From positions 2,167,501-2,231,500 of the forward strand of contig NZ_CP016294.1 in the NCBI RefSeq assembly GCF_001704155.1: a DNA stretch of 64,000 bases, in the 5' to 3' direction. How positions within the stretch are numbered: the stretch's first letter is position 1; every line of letters starts with the position of its first letter. This DNA is from Stenotrophomonas rhizophila (GTDB taxonomy: Bacteria > Pseudomonadota > Gammaproteobacteria > Xanthomonadales > Xanthomonadaceae). The notes under the pieces were generated by a model. That model was not told the origin of the DNA, did not search any database, and saw only the letters and a program-made list of their open reading frames with translations. A program made the translations under genes and the position numbers. Of the stretch, positions 59,526-64,000 are shown piece after piece.

Positions 59526-59542
59526 GATAAGTGATGATTATC
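59526..59542. promoter_or_regulatory. Palindromic operator candidate between kfrA-like and recombinase genes
   Basis: GATAAGTGATGATTATC is a 5-bp inverted repeat with a 7-nt spacer in the divergent intergenic region, a natural site for KfrA-type autorepression. Confidence 0.35.
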
Positions 59543-59581
59543 GCGGGTAAGGTGTTCTTTGCATAGCGAACATTACATATT

Positions 59582-60670
59582 ATGAAAGATATTTTTACAA
59601 TTCCCGTGTCCGCCGCGACGGCCACCTCTCTGGCACTGCCCGAACAGCTGGCCCAACAGGCTGCCGATGCGGTCCGCGAGCTGCTGGCCGAAGCTGCGGC
59701 CGAGAACACCACCCGCAGCTACACCAGCGCCCTGCGGTACTGGGCGGGCTGGCATGCGGCGCGCTACGGCATCGAGCTGGCTTTACCGGTACCCGAAGCC
59801 ACCGTGCTGCAGTTCGTGGTCGATCACGTACAGCGCCGCTCAACCGACGGCGAATTGGCATGGGAACTGCCACCAGCCGTCGACCAAGCCTTGGTGACCG
59901 CCGGCCTTAAGGCCAAACTTGGCCCTTGGACCTTGGCCACAGTGCGCCATCGCGTTGCCGTGCTGTCCACGGCGCACCGACTCAAGCAAGTGACCAATCC
60001 CTGCGAGCAGCCGGCAATCCGCACCGTGCTCAGTCGCGCGGCGCGGGCCGCGGTCAAGCGCGGCGAGCGCCCACGCAAGAAGACTGCGATCACCCTGACC
60101 GAGCTGGAGGCCATATTGGCCACCTGCGACGATAGCCTGGAAGGAATTCGGGATCGCGCCCTACTCTGCTTCGGGTTCGCTAGTGGCGGCCGCCGGCGTA
60201 GCGAGATCGCCGCGGCCGACCTGCGCGACCTGCGCCGGATTGGCGAGGCGGGCTATATCTACCGGTTGGAGCACAGCAAGACCCAGCAGGCCGGGGTTAC
60301 GGTCACCTCGACCCCAGATAAGCCGGTGCTCGATCGGGCCGCCCTCGCCCTCCAGGACTGGTTGGAGGCCTCAGGCCTCACCGAGGGGGCGATCTTCCGG
60401 CGGCTGTGGAAGCAACGCATCGGCCCCGCTCTCTCCCCGGCCGCCGTAGGCGAAATTGTGCAGCGACGGGCGCGCCTGGCCGGGTTGGAGGGGGATTTTG
60501 GTGGGCATAGTCTCAGGTCAGGCTTCGTGACTGAGGCAAGCCGCCAAGGGGTGGCACTGCCGGCGATCATGCAGTTGACCGAGCACCGGTCAGTGTCGAG
60601 TGTGGTGGGGTATTTCCAGGCCGGAGGAGCGACATCGAATCCCGCTGCACGTTTATTAGAAGATCAATAG
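59582..60670 (+). CDS. Tyrosine recombinase (phage-type integrase)
   Basis: 362 residues. A SAM-like N-terminal DNA-binding domain (AAENTTRSYTSALRYWAGWHAARYG) precedes the catalytic domain with the complete active site: R205 (RRRSE), K233 (HSKTQ), H309/R312 (GGHSLRSGF), H335 (TEHRS) and nucleophile Y344 (VVGYFQ). It is not XerC or XerD by length and sequence. It is probably the mobility enzyme of the island right of dif. A stop-overlapping 10-bp repeat (60659) recurs inverted at 60714. Confidence 0.88.
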   Translation: MKDIFTIPVSAATATSLALPEQLAQQAADAVRELLAEAAAENTTRSYTSALRYWAGWHAARYGIELALPVPEATVLQFVVDHVQRRSTDGELAWELPPAVDQALVTAGLKAKLGPWTLATVRHRVAVLSTAHRLKQVTNPCEQPAIRTVLSRAARAAVKRGERPRKKTAITLTELEAILATCDDSLEGIRDRALLCFGFASGGRRRSEIAAADLRDLRRIGEAGYIYRLEHSKTQQAGVTVTSTPDKPVLDRAALALQDWLEASGLTEGAIFRRLWKQRIGPALSPAAVGEIVQRRARLAGLEGDFGGHSLRSGFVTEASRQGVALPAIMQLTEHRSVSSVVGYFQAGGATSNPAARLLEDQ

Positions 60671-60723
60671 AAATTGCGCAAAGACTAGGCTTGTACGTCC
60701 GCCATTCCAACTGATTGATCTTC
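60659..60723. repeat. 10-bp inverted repeat flanking the recombinase 3' end
   Basis: GAAGATCAAT (60659-60668, over the recombinase stop) and ATTGATCTTC (60714-60723) are perfect complements 45 nt apart, between convergent genes. They could form a bidirectional terminator (AAAAAA follows the right arm) or mark a recombination core. Confidence 0.45.
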
Positions 60724-60780
60724 TGAAAAAACTGCAGACAAGCGTTTCTGACGCACCCAGATGCGAATCTGTCGGCATGA

Positions 60781-63039
60781 CTAGGCCCGCGCAGCCGTAT
60801 CGCCGGTTTCAGCTACCTCGCCGCCACCGACGAACACATTGACTTCGTTTTCAGCAACGATCGCCATGATCGCAGGCAGCCCATCTTCCCGAAGTCGAGA
60901 CTCAAGTTTGGCAAGCAGCTCCTTGTCCAAGGCACTTGGAATCGCTCGGACACCTGGGGGATGGGAATGCCATTCGCCGATGTAGCCCACCATGCCCCTG
61001 GTCAGCGATGAAGCGTGTTCAACCAGTTCTGGCACCCCTGCCCTACCCCGAATGAAGCTGTCGGGGTGAGCCACGCTATCTAAGGGCGCCTCTCGCGCAT
61101 CGACGATCGTTACCGTTCGCACCTTGTGGTCAAAGATGCCAAGCAACACACCACCCGTTTCCAGCGGCAAGCATGCCGACCTCATCGCGAGCATCTGGTC
61201 CTCAAGCCCTTCGTCCCACCTCACCTTCCAAGAATATCCTTCCAAGCTTCGAACCGGCCTGACTGCAATCGATGCGACACTCACCGCACCCGAGTTTTCA
61301 TCATGGGTTCGAATTTCAATACGAGCATTTGGCTCCAAGACACCCTGCCTTAGGGCTCGGGAGAGTTGGGCGGCGTGGAGCTGAACTAGCTCATGTGACA
61401 AGACGAAGCTGTGATCACGACAACCGGCCCCGACACGGATCTGTGCTGCGGTGTGCAAATGCTTCTGCCCCCAAGGCTCGTGCAACAGAGCTCGATAATA
61501 TTGCGCTTCTAACGCCGAGAGACGCATGCAGCGATGCTCATCCTCCAACATCAAGACAGATGCAAGCCCCGAATGCGTAAAGAACACGGATGCCGAGCGA
61601 GCGAGATCATGCTCAGACCAATCGCGCGGCACGGAGAGCGTTGTGGACGCGTCGACGAGCAATGCGCTTTCGCGCAGACAGCTTTCCACCTCAGAGGCAT
61701 CAAAGTCACTTGCAGAAGCGTAAACAGCTTTAGCGAGAATCGGCCTCGCAAACACCGCATCAATCTTCCCGCGAATGACATCCACCTTCTTTAAGCCGAT
61801 GTCGATGGCGTTAGCTTCGTGGCGAACGACATTGTGGGGAGCCACCTGATCTGGATCGATAAGGTTCCACCGCCCCCATTGCGAGCGAGCCCAAAGATTT
61901 GCGAGCGCGCTACCGAGTGATCCGACACCCGCCAATGTGCCCCGAAAGTCTGCCCTGCTGGCTTCTATGCCTGACATCGCCCGGGCTTGCATCATAGGAG
62001 GCGTTTGAAGGACCTCCAAAGGTGCCAGCTTGAAGGCACGGCCCTCCTCACTTAAAGCGGCCACATCACCGCCCAAAAGGTTGATGGCATAGGCCTTCGC
62101 GTTAGGGGCCGAGCGACCCAATACACCGAGCTCGATTCCAACATCTTCCCAAGGCGCGGCAACAGCGTAAGCCCGAGCGTCCCACCGATCTATTTTCCCA
62201 TCTCGCAAACGTGGAATTCGCAATAGAAGAAGCAGCTGCAACTTGCATGCTGTTTTTTGATTTGCTACACGAGTAAGGCTTTTCAAGGCCTCGGAAAGGG
62301 CTGGCGACAAATCAGACCCCAAAGCCGTGAGCTGGTCGTCCAGGGCACCCAGCGTGGAGGGGCTTCGCTGAATAGGCTGATGGCCAATGGGCGGCAGATC
62401 TAAGACAGCAACTTGCCAGCGAGGCGCGCCGTCAGTTGCCTTGGTTCCCGCTAGCCAATAGCGTCTCTCCGCGCTTTCATCGGCAAGATTGAGATAAAGC
62501 CGCTCTTTCTTTTCGCCGTCCCAATCAGAGGGGAGAACCACTACGTCGCCGGAGCTATAGAAAAGCTGTTCTAATGCCTGGTCCTGAGCATGGATCGTTC
62601 CGTCGGCCGTAGAAGCAAGCCACCACAGCACTTTTCGGAGGTGCCGCTCTGCGGTCCACTGCCGCTCCTCGAAGCCCCAGCTCTCATAGAGACAAAGTGA
62701 CGCGGGCTCTCCGTCTGGGACGCCGTTGAGATGGATGACGTCCGGAAAATCCGTGCGCAACGCCCTCACTTCGGCAGGCACCATCGAGCCGGGACAGAAG
62801 CTTAGACAGAGTCGCTCCCGAGGCCAAATTCCAGGCGAGTTCTGAGGAGCAACCGTGCCGTCGCCAACGTCTGCGACCACGCCAATATGCGGCACTGCGG
62901 CCTGGATCAGGCGCAACCCCACGACATCAAAGTGAGGGTGCGCCTCACAGGCGCGCAAGAGTGCGGCCAGTGCCGAACTCGCCAACTCTTCCGGGATGGC
63001 ATTGATTGGCTCACCCCAGTTGATGTAGTTCGCCATCAT
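60781..63039 (-). CDS. Fused E2-E1-JAB protein of a bacterial ubiquitin-like conjugation system
   Basis: 752 residues in three parts. Residues ~20-165 look like an E2 fold with candidate catalytic C116 (EPASLCLYE). Residues ~365-560 are a ThiF/E1 adenylation domain: nucleotide loop AGVGSLGS (371-376), LIDPDQVAPHNVVRHEA with D395, then K417/K418; the candidate catalytic Cys is C540 (GAGCRDHS). Residues ~620-740 are a JAB/JAMM protease with intact metal site: E627 (ETGGVLLG), H691 and H693 (EWHSHPPG), S702 and D705. The order E2-E1 recalls Cap2 of type II CBASS, with its separate Cap3 peptidase fused here. The start overlaps the upstream stop (TGATG), so the two genes are translationally coupled. 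Confidence 0.85.
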   Translation of the reverse strand: MMANYINWGEPINAIPEELASSALAALLRACEAHPHFDVVGLRLIQAAVPHIGVVADVGDGTVAPQNSPGIWPRERLCLSFCPGSMVPAEVRALRTDFPDVIHLNGVPDGEPASLCLYESWGFEERQWTAERHLRKVLWWLASTADGTIHAQDQALEQLFYSSGDVVVLPSDWDGEKKERLYLNLADESAERRYWLAGTKATDGAPRWQVAVLDLPPIGHQPIQRSPSTLGALDDQLTALGSDLSPALSEALKSLTRVANQKTACKLQLLLLLRIPRLRDGKIDRWDARAYAVAAPWEDVGIELGVLGRSAPNAKAYAINLLGGDVAALSEEGRAFKLAPLEVLQTPPMMQARAMSGIEASRADFRGTLAGVGSLGSALANLWARSQWGRWNLIDPDQVAPHNVVRHEANAIDIGLKKVDVIRGKIDAVFARPILAKAVYASASDFDASEVESCLRESALLVDASTTLSVPRDWSEHDLARSASVFFTHSGLASVLMLEDEHRCMRLSALEAQYYRALLHEPWGQKHLHTAAQIRVGAGCRDHSFVLSHELVQLHAAQLSRALRQGVLEPNARIEIRTHDENSGAVSVASIAVRPVRSLEGYSWKVRWDEGLEDQMLAMRSACLPLETGGVLLGIFDHKVRTVTIVDAREAPLDSVAHPDSFIRGRAGVPELVEHASSLTRGMVGYIGEWHSHPPGVRAIPSALDKELLAKLESRLREDGLPAIMAIVAENEVNVFVGGGEVAETGDTAARA

Positions 63040-64000
63040 CAGCCCGCACGCGGGGCAGCAGCCGCTGCAAGGCCTGCCGCGCCCGAACGCTGGGCTGCTC
63101 TGACCTTCGCCCCTCCGGCCGTGATCTCAATTTCAATCGGCTCCGGAGCCCACGTTTGCGGAGTCTCGCCGGTGCAAAGAAAGGTGCCAGCCTTACTTGC
63201 CAAAATCGCCTTGTATTCTCGCTTTGCGCGGGTGCACGGCGGATCGCTCTCATCGTCCTTGATGGGCTTGGAGCTTGAAATAATCTTAGCGCCAAAGCGC
63301 GCCTGGGACAGCGCATTTCGCGCGGAAGCGCTGACCACAGCCTCCTCTCCACATCCTGACCAGCTGTCACGCGAAAAGACATGCCACGAGCAGTGGTGAG
63401 GTGTTTCAAGGACGTCGTATTCGAGCACCTCGGGCGTGTCCTTATAGCGCTCCCACAGCCGCTCCCAGATCGCGACTTCTGCATCACCAGCGGTGAGAAA
63501 GCGACAACTGCTCTGGTTCAGCCCGCCTACGGAAGACGCCAGCTCCATGTTGAGGATCACACTGGAATGGTTCTTGGCGCGCAGGTCCACCTCCTCATCA
63601 TCGTCGCAAACGAGCGACGGGGCCAGAAGCTGAGCACGGAAGTGGGCGTTCTCCATGCCATTGATGCGGCTAAAGTGGTCGCCGGAACGGACCAAGATCG
63701 CTTCAAGACCTTCGGTTTTTCCGCCTTTATCTTCGCCCATCAGCAGGATGCGGTCGCCCTCCAGGACAGCACCATCTCGGAAACTCTGAACGCGACGCTT
63801 TGCCTCGCTTCGGAAGGCCTTTGCGTCGTCGCAGAAGGTCATGATCTTCGAGGCACGACGGAAAACAATCGGTGAGGACCACATCTCACGGATGACGATC
63901 CTTTTCTCAGACTGCGGCTTCTCGTCGTCGGCGTAGCCGCTCAGAGGCCCCAGATGAAAGTGCTTTTGCAGCCCTGTGCAATGGTCCTTATCCGGGTGGC
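63039..64000 (-). CDS. Metallo-beta-lactamase-fold hydrolase (ComEC-like), 5' end outside window
   Basis: The frame is open to the right edge; an in-frame ATG at 63884 is internal, because upstream codons read HPDKDHCTGLQKHFHLG, the zinc-binding THPDxDH motif of ComEC/Rec2-type metallo-beta-lactamases. Later motifs follow in order: NHSSVILNMEL and CRFLTAGDAE (metal Asp), then LETPHHCSWHVFS in place of LKVPHHGS. At least 320 residues are present. It should be a soluble metal-dependent hydrolase, perhaps a nuclease or phosphodiesterase. It is coupled to the E2-E1-JAB gene. Metallo-beta-lactamase genes are known companions of E2-E1-JAB fusions in comparative-genomics work on prokaryotic ubiquitin-like systems. 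Confidence 0.82.
   Translation of the reverse strand, partial: HPDKDHCTGLQKHFHLGPLSGYADDEKPQSEKRIVIREMWSSPIVFRRASKIMTFCDDAKAFRSEAKRRVQSFRDGAVLEGDRILLMGEDKGGKTEGLEAILVRSGDHFSRINGMENAHFRAQLLAPSLVCDDDEEVDLRAKNHSSVILNMELASSVGGLNQSSCRFLTAGDAEVAIWERLWERYKDTPEVLEYDVLETPHHCSWHVFSRDSWSGCGEEAVVSASARNALSQARFGAKIISSSKPIKDDESDPPCTRAKREYKAILASKAGTFLCTGETPQTWAPEPIEIEITAGGAKVRAAQRSGAAGLAAAAAPRAG

Noticed and set aside
1..64000. tRNA, rRNA, CRISPR arrays and complete insertion sequences
   Set aside because: None recognised on either strand when scanning for conserved tRNA arms, rRNA blocks, regular repeat-spacer arrays or transposase motifs; short RNAs could be missed by eye.

Overview
The window looks like a chromosomal segment from the Xanthomonadaceae, most probably Stenotrophomonas. 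The basis is high GC with strongly GC-biased third positions, GTAG-headed palindromes of the SMAG type in several intergenic gaps, a cable-type (alpha) fimbrial locus, DcaP and MipA outer-membrane proteins, and a filamentous prophage sitting in a dif site. The genus is inferred from gene content, not from a marker gene.

Left part (1-15.5 kb): the tail of a glutathione S-transferase; an exported amidohydrolase; a four-gene chaperone/pilin/usher/tip-adhesin operon; a 56-residue glutamine-rich protein too short for routine gene finding; then an iron-acquisition block (secreted esterase, YncE-like propeller, HmuT/U/V-like ABC transporter) converging on a TonB-dependent siderophore receptor. Candidate Fur boxes precede both arms.

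Middle part (15.5-50.3 kb): an EF-G paralogue behind an elaborate 5' leader; an M14-type peptidase; modABC; two ArcD-like antiporters and an alpha/beta hydrolase; three envelope genes; arginine deiminase; an RND efflux operon followed by DcaP and MipA/OmpV outer-membrane proteins; a second amidohydrolase; a CHAD protein; a YadA-type trimeric adhesin with a subtilisin-like protease, a small inhibitor-like lipoprotein and a CadC-type regulator with a repeat-rich C-terminus in one tight run.

Right part (50.3-64 kb): a complete filamentous prophage of about 7.1 kb lies between two XerCD/dif-type sites. The right-hand site matches the E. coli dif core, so this is probably the replication-terminus region. 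Its genes are a repressor, a small membrane protein, an HUH replication protein, a ssDNA-binding protein, coat proteins, an adsorption protein, Zot and a TraX-like acyltransferase, plus two opposite-strand genes. attP lies inside the repressor reading frame, so integration changes the repressor's C-terminus. Beyond dif lie a ParS/MbcA-like protein, a KfrA-like coiled-coil protein divergent from a tyrosine recombinase, and a ubiquitin-like conjugation cassette. The cassette has an E2-E1-JAB fusion translationally coupled to a metallo-beta-lactamase-fold gene that runs off the right edge. It is the most notable system in the window and is probably a mobile defence or stress island.
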